Both the position numbers and the translations under genes were made by a program. Positions 51,568 to 60,792 of a stretch of DNA of 64,000 nucleotides are shown piece after piece. Source of the stretch: Rikenellaceae bacterium (GTDB lineage: Bacteria; Bacteroidota; Bacteroidia; Bacteroidales; Rikenellaceae); contig JAJBVT010000034.1 in the NCBI GenBank assembly GCA_020859685.1, positions 25,345 through 89,344 on the forward strand. The letters are read 5' to 3'. Numbering within the stretch: the first letter of the stretch is position 1; each line of letters begins with the position of its first letter. The notes beneath the pieces were generated by a model. That model searched no databases and was not told the origin of the DNA. It was given only the letters and a program-made list of their open reading frames with translations.

Positions 51568-51690
51568 GCCGAATTGGCGGGTGCCTTTTTAGTTCCGGAG
51601 ACCGTGAACGGTAGGTCCTTGTCTGATTGGGATTTTTTTGTACGGAATCGATATCTCCGGAGGTGAGAAGATAAGATTTGCAGATTTAAA

Positions 51691-52950
51691 ATGGAAAAAT
51701 ATAGCCCTGAAGGGACCATATGCGGGACGGTGAAGGCTCCCACTTCCAAGAGCTACGCCCAGCGGGCCGTAGCGGCGGCCCTTCTGGCCGAAGGCGTTAC
51801 CGTGCTCCGGAACATGGAGCTTTGCAGCGATACGGCCGCCGCGCTGGACGTTGCCACCCGGCTCGGAGCCGCAGTGGAGAAGACAGCAGCGGAGGAATAC
51901 ACCGTAACCGGCGGTATCCGTGAAGGGGTGCTTACTCCGCGGGAAACGGTTGTGGATATCGGGGAGTCGGGCCTTTCGGCAAGGATGTTTACCCCGGTGG
52001 CATCGCTCTGCACGGTACCGGTTACCGTCACCGGCCGGGGTTCGATACTCGGCCGCCCGGTGGATATGATGACCGGGCCGCTGACATCTCTCGGAGTGGA
52101 GATAACCTCTGACGGGGGCTACCTGCCAGTGACGGTTCACGGTCCGCTGGGCGGCGGGGAGGCCGTGGTAGACGGTTCGGTAAGTTCGCAGTTTATAACG
52201 GGGCTGCTGATGGCCCTGCCGCTGGCCGCGGATAACACTACGCTGTACGTCAGCCGTGCCACGAGTACGCCGTATATAGATATGACTATCGACCTGCTCG
52301 CAAAATTCGGCGTCAGGGTAAGCCACAACGATTACCGCGAATTTTATGTAGAGGGCGGCCAGCGGTACACCCCGCGCACCTATGCCGTGGAGGGCGACTG
52401 GAGCGGGGCTTCCTGCCTGCTGGTGGCCGGGGCGATTGCGGGTGAGGTGACGGTCGAGAACCTTAACCCGCTTTCCATGCAGGCCGATGTTGCTATCGTG
52501 GAGGCGCTTGCAAGGGCCGGTACCCAGATTACCACCACGGCCGATACGGTAACCGTGTCGCGCAGGCCTCTCACCGGCTTCCGGTTCGATGCAACTAGCT
52601 GTCCGGACCTGTTTCCCGCGCTCGTGGCCCTTGCGGCAAACTGCGCCGGAATGACCGTACTCAAGGGTACCTCCCGGCTCGAACACAAGGAGAGTAACCG
52701 CGCGCTAACGCTCCGTGAGGAGTTCGGGAAGTTGGGCGTGGAGGTTGACCTTTCGGTACCAGATACCATGACTGTTAAGGGATGCGCCATAACGGGCGGC
52801 ACCGTCGACAGCCATAACGACCACCGTATAGCTATGGCCCTCGGCACGGCGGCCCTTACTTCGCAGTACGGCCTGACGGTGCGTGACGCCGGAGCGGTCG
52901 ATAAGTCCTACCCCGGTTTTTGGGACGACCTCGCGGCGATAACTGTTTGA
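51691..52950 (+). CDS. aroA: 3-phosphoshikimate 1-carboxyvinyltransferase (EPSP synthase)
   Basis: A 419-aa enzyme of the shikimate pathway that joins shikimate 3-phosphate and phosphoenolpyruvate. The N-terminal KAPTSKSYAQRAVAAALLAEG is the substrate-binding K-S-x-x-x-R motif. ESGLSARMFTPVA is the E-S-G variant of the usual N-A-G-T loop. GSVSSQFITGLLMALPLA, and SHNDHRIAMALGTAAL with KSYPGFWDDL at the end, are conserved. It lies 123 bases after lptB and upstream of aroC. The S in place of A/T in the loop can affect glyphosate binding in other enzymes; the effect here is unknown. Confidence 0.95.
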   Translation: MEKYSPEGTICGTVKAPTSKSYAQRAVAAALLAEGVTVLRNMELCSDTAAALDVATRLGAAVEKTAAEEYTVTGGIREGVLTPRETVVDIGESGLSARMFTPVASLCTVPVTVTGRGSILGRPVDMMTGPLTSLGVEITSDGGYLPVTVHGPLGGGEAVVDGSVSSQFITGLLMALPLAADNTTLYVSRATSTPYIDMTIDLLAKFGVRVSHNDYREFYVEGGQRYTPRTYAVEGDWSGASCLLVAGAIAGEVTVENLNPLSMQADVAIVEALARAGTQITTTADTVTVSRRPLTGFRFDATSCPDLFPALVALAANCAGMTVLKGTSRLEHKESNRALTLREEFGKLGVEVDLSVPDTMTVKGCAITGGTVDSHNDHRIAMALGTAALTSQYGLTVRDAGAVDKSYPGFWDDLAAITV

Positions 52951-53196
52951 GCCGGTTTTCCGGGGCAAGGTAGGCATCGGTCTGTATTGCACGATGGGAA
53001 GAAACATTAGTTTACGATAGCCGGTCGACCACCACGGTCGGCATGAATAAGCCGTTACCCGCCACGTAATTCACTGCGGCCGGGATTTAGGGAAGATTTT
53101 ATACGGGTAACCGGTATGTGACTCTTTCCGTCGTCCGGCCTTAATAAGAAGCCTGCCGCCGGTTAAATTACATCAAAGATTACGAAGCATACGAGC

Positions 53197-54177
53197 ATGA
53201 ATACATTTGGAACGAGGTTCAGGGTGTCGATTTTCGGCGAGTCCCACGGGGGCGGGCTGGGCGTGGTTATGGACGGAGTACCGCCGGGCATCGCCCTGTG
53301 CGAAGCCGATATGGAGGCGGACCTTGCCCGTCGCCGGAGCGGTGCCCGGGGCACCACGCCGCGCAAGGAGTCCGACAGTCCTGAAATCGTCTCCGGGGTC
53401 TTCGAAGGCCGTACCACGGGTGCGCCCCTTACGGTCCTTTTCCGCAACGAAAATACCCGCTCGGGAGATTACAGTAATCTTGTTTCACACCCCCGCCCTT
53501 CCCATACCGACCGGGTTGCGGCCGAGAAATACCAGAGGTTCAACGATTACAGGGGGGGCGGGCACTTCTCCGGCAGGGTTACGCTCGGGCTGGTCGCGGC
53601 CGGTGTGGTAGCCAAGAAGATACTTGAAAAGCATGGCGTAACCCTCACGGCAGCCATTACGGCGCTGGGCGGGGAGACCGACCCCGCAAAGTGGAACGAT
53701 ATCGTGGAAGAGGCCGTCCGCGGCCTCGATTCGGTGGGCGGTATAATTGAATGCACGGCCGAAGGCGTGCCCACGGGTTGGGGCGAGCCGTTTTTCGACT
53801 CGGTCGAGAGCGTGGTGGGACACCTGCTGTTCTCCGTGCCGGCCGTAAAGGGCGTGGAGTTCGGCAACGGATTCTCGGCGGCGGCCATGCGCGGTTCCGA
53901 AAACAACGACCCCATAATATCGGCCGACGGCCGTACCTCCTCCAACAATGCGGGAGGAATTAACGGCGGGATTACCAACGGCAACCCCGTTGTGGCCCGT
54001 GTGGCGGTCAAACCCACTCCGAGCATATCCTCCGAGCAGCGGACATGGAATTACGCGACCGGAAGCGTGGAGCCGCTGGTGATTAAAGGCCGCCACGACG
54101 CATGTATAGCCCTCCGTGCCGCAGTGGTTATCGAAGCCGCTATGGCAATCGGACTGGCCCAGTTCGCTTTGGAATAG
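53197..54177 (+). CDS. aroC: Chorismate synthase
   Basis: A 326-aa FMN-dependent enzyme making chorismate from EPSP. GTRFRVSIFGESHGGGLGVVMDG opens the protein (signature 1, with the active His). PRPSHTDRVAAEKY, RGGGHFSGRVTLGLVAAGVVA and RTSSNNAGGINGGITNG are conserved, as is KGRHDACIALRAAVVIEA. It is some 25-35 residues shorter than common chorismate synthases, losing mostly insert loops; all catalytic blocks are present. It follows aroA by 246 bases of non-coding DNA. Confidence 0.95.
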   Translation: MNTFGTRFRVSIFGESHGGGLGVVMDGVPPGIALCEADMEADLARRRSGARGTTPRKESDSPEIVSGVFEGRTTGAPLTVLFRNENTRSGDYSNLVSHPRPSHTDRVAAEKYQRFNDYRGGGHFSGRVTLGLVAAGVVAKKILEKHGVTLTAAITALGGETDPAKWNDIVEEAVRGLDSVGGIIECTAEGVPTGWGEPFFDSVESVVGHLLFSVPAVKGVEFGNGFSAAAMRGSENNDPIISADGRTSSNNAGGINGGITNGNPVVARVAVKPTPSISSEQRTWNYATGSVEPLVIKGRHDACIALRAAVVIEAAMAIGLAQFALE

Positions 54178-54368
54178 ATAGGTAACGCGGGGATTGTCTC
54201 CTCATAACACGGTAACTATCATAATCCTACTAAAGTTTCTTAGATTCAGATTCTCCGCTCCGTTCGGACCGATGCTTATTCCCACCATCGTCCCGAGTCG
54301 TTCATAAACACTTTCTTACTGAAGCCCATCTTCCCGTCCTTTCGGGTGTCGCTATCCCATTCCGGAAT

Positions 54369-54403
54369 GTTACCGCCCGTTAAGTAATGTTAACGAATGT
54401 TAA
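54369..54403 (+). repeat. Four 10-bp-phased GTTA(A/C) repeats upstream of barrel receptor
   Basis: GTTAC at 54369 and GTTAA at 54379, 54389 and 54399 recur at exactly 10-base spacing, about one helical turn. The array ends 29 bases before the -7 box (54433), where a activator contacting polymerase would sit. Confidence 0.6.
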
Positions 54404-54432
54404 GGAAAGGAGCGACACTTCCTGTGGGGGCT

Positions 54433-54440
54433 TACCTTTG
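54433..54440 (+). promoter_or_regulatory. -7 box for TonB-type receptor
   Basis: TACCTTTG is an exact consensus match; start of the gene is 36 bases downstream. No TTG at the standard -33 distance, which fits activator dependence. Confidence 0.55.
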
Positions 54441-54475
54441 CAGCGGATAGTTAATTCGTTTTAAAATCAGCCTTT

Positions 54476-56773
54476 ATGAACAGCATTGTTTCCCTTATTT
54501 TCTCCATAGCCCTCTCCGTTACGGTAGCCGCCGGACAAATGCGGACGGTGAACGGGACGGTTCACGATGTCGAAGGAGACCCGATACAGTACGCCACGGT
54601 TATATTACAGGATGCGGACGGAGAGTTTGCGGACGCGGCGGTGACCGATTCCCTCGGCAGGTTCTCTTTCCATACGGCATTGCAGTTCTACCGGGTGGTG
54701 GTCCAGCATGTGTTGTACGAGGACAATTTTATCGACGCGGTGGACGCGGACGATATCCGGGTAGTCCTCTCCCGCCGTGAAAACGAGATAGACGAGATTG
54801 TGGTCAAGGGCGAGCGGCCGCTGGTGAAGGTGTCCGGCGGGGTGCTCTCCTACGACGTGGAGCAGGTGACGAAGGGCAAGGTGGTGACCACCGCCTACGA
54901 CGCCGTTCTCGAGCTTCCCGGTGTCCGCGAACAGGACGGGTCTCTCGTGCTGGGCGGGGGCGGGGTGTCGATAATTCTGAACGGTCGTCCTTCGACCATG
55001 AGCCACCAACAGATTATCGACCTGCTGAAACAGATGCCCGCCTCGAGTCTCGAAACGGCCGAGGTTATGTACAGCGCCCCTCCGCAGTACCATGTACGCG
55101 GGGCGGCACTGAATCTTGTTCTGCGGGGCATCGCCAGCGAGGACGGTTCTCCGATATGGCAAGGCGAGGTGAACGGCTCGTTTACCCAGCGGCATTACCC
55201 GAACTACCAGGCGGGGACAAGCCTCCTCTATAACGCCGGTAAATTCTCCGCGGACCTGCTTTATACCTTTTCCGACAACCATTCCCGCTCGGAGTACGAC
55301 ATATATTCGCACCATACCGTGGACGGTACTCTTTATGAGATAGAACAGCACGATTACGGCGATAACCGATCGGAAAAACATACCGGACGTTTCGGCCTCG
55401 ACTTCCGCCCGGACGACGACAATGTGGTCAGCCTCGCATACAACACTACCGTTACCGCCAACGGCCGGGGCGACAGCTATTCCCGTGGCAATTTCTCCGA
55501 CTCATACAGCCGTAAGACAAGCAGCTCCCAGCTCCATAATCTGTCGTTGGACTATACGTCGGGATTTGGTTTGAAAGGCGGTCTGAATTATACCTTTTAC
55601 AAGCACCCGTCTATGCAGTATTACGATAATACCGACCAGTACGGCTCGCAATCGTCGTTCGTCTCCGACGCCCGCCAACGTATAGATGCGGTGATGGCAT
55701 ACGCCGACCAGTCGCATGCCCTCAGCCGGGATTGGGAGCTGACCTACGGCGGGAAGTTCTATTATGCCAACGACCACGACTATCAGATTTACCGCGAATC
55801 GGCAGGCGGAATCGAACTTTACGACACGGACAATACCCTCAAAGAGTATATTTACGACCTATATATGGGGGTGGGGAAGAGCCTAACCGAGCAATTGTCG
55901 TTCAACCTTTCGCTTACGGGCGAATACTACAAGTTCGGCCGCGACGACGACTGGGCCGTATTCCCGCAGGCCAATATGTCCTACATGCACTCCCCGCAGC
56001 ATATTCTGCAATTCTCCTTCTCGTCGGACAAAAGATACCCGAGCTATTGGGAAAAGCAGGACTACATTGGCTACATGAACGGGTATGCCGAGGGGCACGG
56101 CAACCCCAACCTGAAGGCCTATAACTACTATTCGGCTCAGTTCACCTACGTTATGAAGCAGAAATATATCTTCAACCTGTTTTACAACTATGCGCCCGAC
56201 TATGCGGTACAACTCGCCTATCAGGCTACGGACCGGTTGAACCTTATTTACAAGACCATGAACTGGGACCTGAAGGAGACCGTCGGATTGGTCGCGGTGG
56301 TGCCGTTCAGCGTCGGACGGTGGCTTTCGTCCCGGTTTATGTTTCAGGGAACGTGGGAACACGCCCGAAGCGACCACTTCCACGATATCAGTTTCGACCA
56401 CAGTAAATTCGTCGCCTATTTCGGACTGAACAACACCTTTAACGTCAGCTCCCGACCGGATATCAAACTGGAACTCTCGGCAAATTACATGACCCGGCCG
56501 ATGCAGGGGCTTATGGACCTGTCGAGTTTCTGGACCCTGAATGCCGGGGCGAAATGGACCTTCGCAAATCAAAAGGCTGAGCTGAGATTACGCGCCAACG
56601 ATATTTTCGACACGGGGATGATAGATATTCATTCGCACCGCAGCGGGCAGAACCTTGATATGTATATGAGACAGCCGGCCCAACAGTCGCTCGGGGTGTC
56701 GTTCGCTTATAAATTCGGCGGCTATAAAGAGGAAGAGCGCAAGGAGGTCGACAGTTCGAGGTTCGGTCACTGA
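54476..56773 (+). CDS. TonB-dependent-type outer-membrane barrel protein (CarboxypepD_reg plus OMP beta-barrel)
   Basis: A 765-aa protein. A signal peptide (about 1-21) precedes a carboxypeptidase-regulatory-like domain (25-100, RTVNGTVHDVEGDPIQYATV). A plug-like part has DEIVVKGERPLVKVSGGVLSYDV and SIILNGRPSTMS. A large outer-membrane beta-barrel (about 220-765, OMP_b-brl_3 type) follows, ending LGVSFAYKFGGYKEEE with a short charged tail. It is not a SusC: there is no SusD partner and the SusC signature block is missing. The cargo is unknown. Upstream phased repeats suggest regulation by an activator. A clean terminator follows. Confidence 0.85.
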   Translation: MNSIVSLIFSIALSVTVAAGQMRTVNGTVHDVEGDPIQYATVILQDADGEFADAAVTDSLGRFSFHTALQFYRVVVQHVLYEDNFIDAVDADDIRVVLSRRENEIDEIVVKGERPLVKVSGGVLSYDVEQVTKGKVVTTAYDAVLELPGVREQDGSLVLGGGGVSIILNGRPSTMSHQQIIDLLKQMPASSLETAEVMYSAPPQYHVRGAALNLVLRGIASEDGSPIWQGEVNGSFTQRHYPNYQAGTSLLYNAGKFSADLLYTFSDNHSRSEYDIYSHHTVDGTLYEIEQHDYGDNRSEKHTGRFGLDFRPDDDNVVSLAYNTTVTANGRGDSYSRGNFSDSYSRKTSSSQLHNLSLDYTSGFGLKGGLNYTFYKHPSMQYYDNTDQYGSQSSFVSDARQRIDAVMAYADQSHALSRDWELTYGGKFYYANDHDYQIYRESAGGIELYDTDNTLKEYIYDLYMGVGKSLTEQLSFNLSLTGEYYKFGRDDDWAVFPQANMSYMHSPQHILQFSFSSDKRYPSYWEKQDYIGYMNGYAEGHGNPNLKAYNYYSAQFTYVMKQKYIFNLFYNYAPDYAVQLAYQATDRLNLIYKTMNWDLKETVGLVAVVPFSVGRWLSSRFMFQGTWEHARSDHFHDISFDHSKFVAYFGLNNTFNVSSRPDIKLELSANYMTRPMQGLMDLSSFWTLNAGAKWTFANQKAELRLRANDIFDTGMIDIHSHRSGQNLDMYMRQPAQQSLGVSFAYKFGGYKEEERKEVDSSRFGH

Positions 56774-56831
56774 AAACCACCATCTTAGAACTTCGAAACA
56801 GCCTGATACCGAATACGTTCAAACCTGTTAT

Positions 56832-56861
56832 ATGCCCGGAAAAATCCGGGCATTTTTTTTG
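56832..56861 (+). terminator. Terminator after barrel receptor
   Basis: ATGCCCGGA and TCCGGGCAT with an AAAA loop, followed by eight T's. Confidence 0.9.
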
Positions 56862-56927
56862 CCAACACACGACGTCGACCGTCATTACATCCGGATTAAA
56901 ACTCTGTTAAGAAAAACCGGTAGTATT

Positions 56928-56959
56928 TTGGTTTTTTAACAAAAATAAAATTATATTTG
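56928..56959 (+). promoter_or_regulatory. Promoter for carboxylase subunit
   Basis: TTG (56928-56930), 21 bases, TATATTTG (56952-56959), an exact -7 consensus. The right end of the -7 box is inside a 16-bp palindrome. Confidence 0.65.
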
Positions 56960-56973
56960 TTAGTCGACTAACA
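56958..56973. promoter_or_regulatory. 16-bp perfect palindrome over the -7/start site
   Basis: TGTTAGTCGACTAACA is its own reverse complement. It starts in the last two bases of the -7 box and covers the likely transcription start, the classic place for a repressor. A half-like TAGTCGA recurs at about 56990-56996. Confidence 0.65.
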
Positions 56974-57055
56974 GTTAGCAAAATAACAGTAGTCGAATAT
57001 CGTTGGTAGTGTGAGAGTTGAGTCCGAATAAGTGTAACTTCTTAAAACTTTGCGT

Positions 57056-58900
57056 ATGTCACGAGTGTTAAAAATCCGGGACCTTACCCTCAGGGACGGT
57101 CAGCAATCCTCCTTCGCCACCAGAATGACCCAACAGCAGATTGACCGTGTGTTGCCCTATTACCGCGATGCCGGGTTTTACGCCATGGAGGTGTGGGGCG
57201 GTGCGGTGCCCGACTCCGTAATGCGCTACCTGAGCGAAAACCCGTGGGAGAGGCTGGAAAAGATAAAGGCCGCGGTCGGGGATACGTCGAAACTCACCGC
57301 ACTGTCCCGTGGTCGTAACTTATTCGGTTACAACCCGTATCCGGATAACGTCATAGACGGATTCTGCCGCAACGCCATCTCTTCGGGTCTCGGGATAATG
57401 CGGATATTCGACGCGCTTAACGATGTCGATAACGTAAAGTCCACCGTGAAATACGTCAGGCAGTACGGAGGTATCGCCGACTGCGCGGTCTGTTACACGA
57501 TAGACCCGCACTTTACCGCAGCAGAGCGGCTGAAGGCCCGGTTGAAAGGCCGGAAACTTCCCGGCGAGGTCTTTACGGACGAGTATTTCCTCGGCAAGGC
57601 GAAACAGATGGAGGCCCTCGGGGCCGATATGGTGACCATCAAAGATATGAGCGGATTGATTCCGCCGCGCCGGGTAGCGGCCTTGATACGGCTGTTCAAG
57701 AAAGAGTTGTCCGTCCCGGTGGATTTCCATACACACTGCACCCCCGGGTTCGGGCTGGCCTCGGTACTGTCTGCCATCGTGAACGGGGCCGATATAGTGG
57801 ACACTAATATCTGGTACTTCGCTGGCGGACCGGCTGCCCCGGCCATCGAATTGATATATGTGTTCTGCCGAAAGCTCGGTATCGGGCTGGATATAGATAT
57901 GGAGGCTGTGGAGAAGATAAACGGCGAGCTGTTCCATATCCGCCGCGAGTTGGAGCAGTTCGACGTGGTCAAGACTTTTCCCGATAAATTTTCACCACTC
58001 AGGGACACCCTTCCCGCGGAGGTGGATAGACTGTTCGACGATGCGGTAGCGGCAGCTAAGGCCGGTAACGAGGAGACGCTTCTGCGGGCGTGCCACGGCA
58101 TCGAATCGTATTTCGGGTTCCCGCCGCCCAACGACCTGGTCCGTAAAGCCGAGATACCGGGTGGGATGTATACCAATATGGTGGCCCAGTTGAAACAGCT
58201 CAAGAGCGAACACATCCTCGAGAAGGCGATGGAGCTGATTCCGAAGGTTAGGCTCGACGCGGGCCTTCCGCCGCTGGTGACCCCGACAAGCCAGATAGTC
58301 GGCTCGCAGGCGGTAAACTGCGCCATCGACGAAATGAACGGTAAACCGATGTACACCAACGTCTCGAACCAGTTCGTCAACCTCGTCAAGGGGGAATACG
58401 GCAAAACCCCGGTTCCGGTCGATTCCGACTTCCGGTTCAAAATAGCCGGTGTCCGCGAGGAGACCCCTTACGATACGTCGAAGTACGAGATGCAGCCCAA
58501 TCCGGTGCTGGAGGATTGCGGCGGAATAAAGCTGGCGGAGAACGAGAAAGAGGTACTGCTGCTCGAACTGTTCCCGATGGTGGCCAAAGATTTCCTCACC
58601 CGCTCCAAAAAAGCACGATGCGAGCAGGTCGATACCGAATCCCCGGTTCAGGAACCGAAACCGGGAAGACCTCGGGCCGCCCTAACCGGCAACGTAGTCG
58701 CGGCCCCGATGCCGGGAAGGATTTTCGAACTGCTCGTGAAAGAGGGTGACACAGTAACCGAAGGTCAGGACGTGCTGATTCTCGAAGCCATGAAGATGGA
58801 GAACAGCATCGCCACCCCGTATTCCGGCACGGTGAAGCAGGTTCTTGTGGAGGTAGGCGAATCCGTCGCGGGGGACGCTCCGCTTGTGGAGATAGTGTAA
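57056..58900 (+). CDS. Biotin-dependent carboxyltransferase subunit (pyruvate carboxylase B / oxaloacetate decarboxylase alpha type)
   Basis: A 614-aa protein; the ATG at 57056 is used, not the TTG two codons earlier. The HMGL-like TIM barrel opens with IRDLTLRDGQQSS (metal-binding Asp). KDMSGLIPPRRV and VDFHTHCTPGFGLAS carry further metal/substrate ligands. A conserved carboxylase domain follows (about 300-470). A Pro-rich hinge leads to a biotinyl domain with EAMKM (biotin Lys about 580). It transfers CO2 between biotin and pyruvate/oxaloacetate. No biotin carboxylase or membrane beta/gamma decarboxylase subunit is next to it, so the direction of the reaction cannot be decided. Confidence 0.9.
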   Translation: MSRVLKIRDLTLRDGQQSSFATRMTQQQIDRVLPYYRDAGFYAMEVWGGAVPDSVMRYLSENPWERLEKIKAAVGDTSKLTALSRGRNLFGYNPYPDNVIDGFCRNAISSGLGIMRIFDALNDVDNVKSTVKYVRQYGGIADCAVCYTIDPHFTAAERLKARLKGRKLPGEVFTDEYFLGKAKQMEALGADMVTIKDMSGLIPPRRVAALIRLFKKELSVPVDFHTHCTPGFGLASVLSAIVNGADIVDTNIWYFAGGPAAPAIELIYVFCRKLGIGLDIDMEAVEKINGELFHIRRELEQFDVVKTFPDKFSPLRDTLPAEVDRLFDDAVAAAKAGNEETLLRACHGIESYFGFPPPNDLVRKAEIPGGMYTNMVAQLKQLKSEHILEKAMELIPKVRLDAGLPPLVTPTSQIVGSQAVNCAIDEMNGKPMYTNVSNQFVNLVKGEYGKTPVPVDSDFRFKIAGVREETPYDTSKYEMQPNPVLEDCGGIKLAENEKEVLLLELFPMVAKDFLTRSKKARCEQVDTESPVQEPKPGRPRAALTGNVVAAPMPGRIFELLVKEGDTVTEGQDVLILEAMKMENSIATPYSGTVKQVLVEVGESVAGDAPLVEIV

Positions 58901-58951
58901 GACCGTGGGCGGCCGTCGGTAAATCCGGTTGGTAGGCCCATAATAATGACG

Positions 58952-58980
58952 AGAGCGGCTCAATTGCCGCTCTTGTTTTA
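58952..58980 (+). terminator. Terminator after carboxylase subunit
   Basis: AGAGCGGC and GCCGCTCT around a 6-base loop, then TGTTTTAT. Confidence 0.75.
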
Positions 58981-59190
58981 TAGGAGCCGCCCCGACATCC
59001 CTCCACCTCGCTTCGGAGGGCCGCCCGCCACTGCGTCCCAAAACCCGCCACTGCCCCCGACGCCCCGGCGGTCCGCCACCACGCGACGGCGGTCTGACTC
59101 CCCGCCCCTACACCTGGCACCTCTCCCCGGCGTCCCGCCATCTCTCCCTGTCGGCACGCACCCTGCTCGCCCCGCCGTCCCGCCCTTGTG
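58981..59190. other. C-rich, strand-asymmetric non-coding tract
   Basis: By direct count these 210 bases hold 109 C and 49 G on the plus strand, far from the balance elsewhere. A frame through it (58946-59191) encodes a Pro/Arg-rich low-complexity product with no family features. The tract follows the carboxylase terminator. On the RNA side it resembles a Rho-loading region; on the minus strand it is rich in GGG runs. The remaining gap to 59510 holds no gene I recognise. Confidence 0.6.
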
Positions 59191-59510
59191 AAATCAGATG
59201 CGTTTACACCCGAAGTATAAAATACATCTTCACCTTATTTTACCGGCAGATAAAATATTTAACCGTTTCTTTCGTCTTTATACTGTCGAGCTATACCGGT
59301 TGGGTGGTAATGGAACGCCCCGCGAACGGTGGGGCAGGGTAGTCGATACCCGGCAACTGCCCGGGATAACCGGGAAGCGTGGACCAGCCCGTCGTGTTTG
59401 GTCGATTTTTTGACGGAAAGCACTTCGAACCCCCGGGACAATTTACGGTGAGAACCGCACTAATACCGACCGACTTTGCTTATTTTTACGCGATAAAAAA
59501 TTACCCGTTA

Positions 59511-60605
59511 ATGAAATATTTTGCTATTCTGATTTTTGCGGCCTACCTCGGTGCCAACCTGTATGTTTTTATCCGGCTCTGGCAGATGCTCCCCGCGGGG
59601 GCATGGCTCCGGCTGGTATTGGTTGTTTTCGGCGTTCTTGCCGTGGCGGCCATAGGTATATTCTTCGCTTTCCGGGGCACACTGCCGGTGGGTATCGGTT
59701 CGGTGGTATACGGATTGGGTACTGCATGGATGGTGGTTCTGCTCTACCTCTTTATGGCGGTCCTGATAGCCGATCTGTTGCCGTGGACGGGGCTGGTGGA
59801 GAGGGCGGGGTTCCTGCGCTCCAACTACTCCACCTTTTTCGGTATTCTGGGATTGGTAGCGCTCATATTGGTTGCCGGGAATCTGAATTACCACAAGAAG
59901 CGCCGGGTGGAGTTTACCGTCGAGGTGCCGCAGGCTCCGGTGGGCGATAAACTGAAGATGGTGGTTATAAGCGACCTGCACCTCGGGTACACCATAGGTC
60001 CCCGGGAACTGTCCCGGTGGGTACTGAAAATAAACGCGGAGAATCCCGACGTGATAGTTATAGCGGGAGACCTTATCGACACCGACGTCCGCCCGCTCTA
60101 TACAAAAGATATGGCCGCCGTTCTCAGGAGGCTCGATGCCCGTCACGGGGTCTATATGGTGCCCGGTAACCACGAGTATATCAGCGGGCTGGATGCCAGT
60201 CTCGAATTTCTGGGCACCACCGGAATAACGGTCCTGAAAGACTCGGTGGTGACCGTGGGCGGCCGCCTACTGCTTGCCGGTCGGGACGACCGGACCAACC
60301 CTCGCCGGAAACCCTTATGGCGCCTGCTCGAAGGCGCGGACCGCAGCCTGCCGCTCGTGGTGGCGGACCACCAACCTGCCGACCTTTCGGAAGCCGTTCG
60401 GGAAGGTGCCGCGCTTCAGGTTTCGGGCCATACCCACCGCGGTCAGGTATGGCCGTTCAACTGGGTTACGGACAGGATTTACGAGGATTCGCACGGCCTA
60501 ATCGACAAGGACGGCACTAAGGTCTTCGTCAGTTCAGGCCTGGGTATCTGGGGTGGCAAGTTCCGTATCGGCACCGTATCGGAGTATGTGGTAATCTTTA
60601 TCTGA
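59511..60605 (+). CDS. Membrane-anchored metallophosphoesterase (calcineurin-like)
   Basis: A 364-aa protein. ATG 59511 (MKYFAILIFAAYLGANLYVF) is preferred to the frame 44 codons upstream, which has no membrane or family features. Four membrane helices (residues about 1-145) precede a calcineurin-like phosphoesterase domain with the metal-binding blocks SDLHLGYTIG, AGDLIDTD, VPGNHEYISG and SGHTHRGQV, all intact. YkuE-like proteins of this plan are found in many bacteria; the substrate is not known to me. It stands alone between non-coding gaps. Confidence 0.88.
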   Translation: MKYFAILIFAAYLGANLYVFIRLWQMLPAGAWLRLVLVVFGVLAVAAIGIFFAFRGTLPVGIGSVVYGLGTAWMVVLLYLFMAVLIADLLPWTGLVERAGFLRSNYSTFFGILGLVALILVAGNLNYHKKRRVEFTVEVPQAPVGDKLKMVVISDLHLGYTIGPRELSRWVLKINAENPDVIVIAGDLIDTDVRPLYTKDMAAVLRRLDARHGVYMVPGNHEYISGLDASLEFLGTTGITVLKDSVVTVGGRLLLAGRDDRTNPRRKPLWRLLEGADRSLPLVVADHQPADLSEAVREGAALQVSGHTHRGQVWPFNWVTDRIYEDSHGLIDKDGTKVFVSSGLGIWGGKFRIGTVSEYVVIFI

Positions 60606-60792
60606 CACGATCCGTATTTTGTCCCAACTCCCCTTCCGAACCCCTTTTCGGGGTATTTCTACCGTGAAGGATATCCAATTTTTTTAAGCCATACAAAGGG
60701 GATGGTTCGTTTCTTGCAATACATCTGAAGACTTCGGTAACCGAAGACATGGTCCGGAGAACGAATTTGATGTATTACAAAAAATAAAGAAG

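Noticed and set aside
57050..57055. TTG start two codons before the carboxylase ATG
   Set aside because: The ATG at 57056 begins the family-typical N-terminus, and TTG offers no advantage.
58946..59191. 81-codon Pro/Arg-rich frame
   Set aside because: It follows from the C-rich tract; low complexity, begins inside the terminator hairpin of the previous gene.
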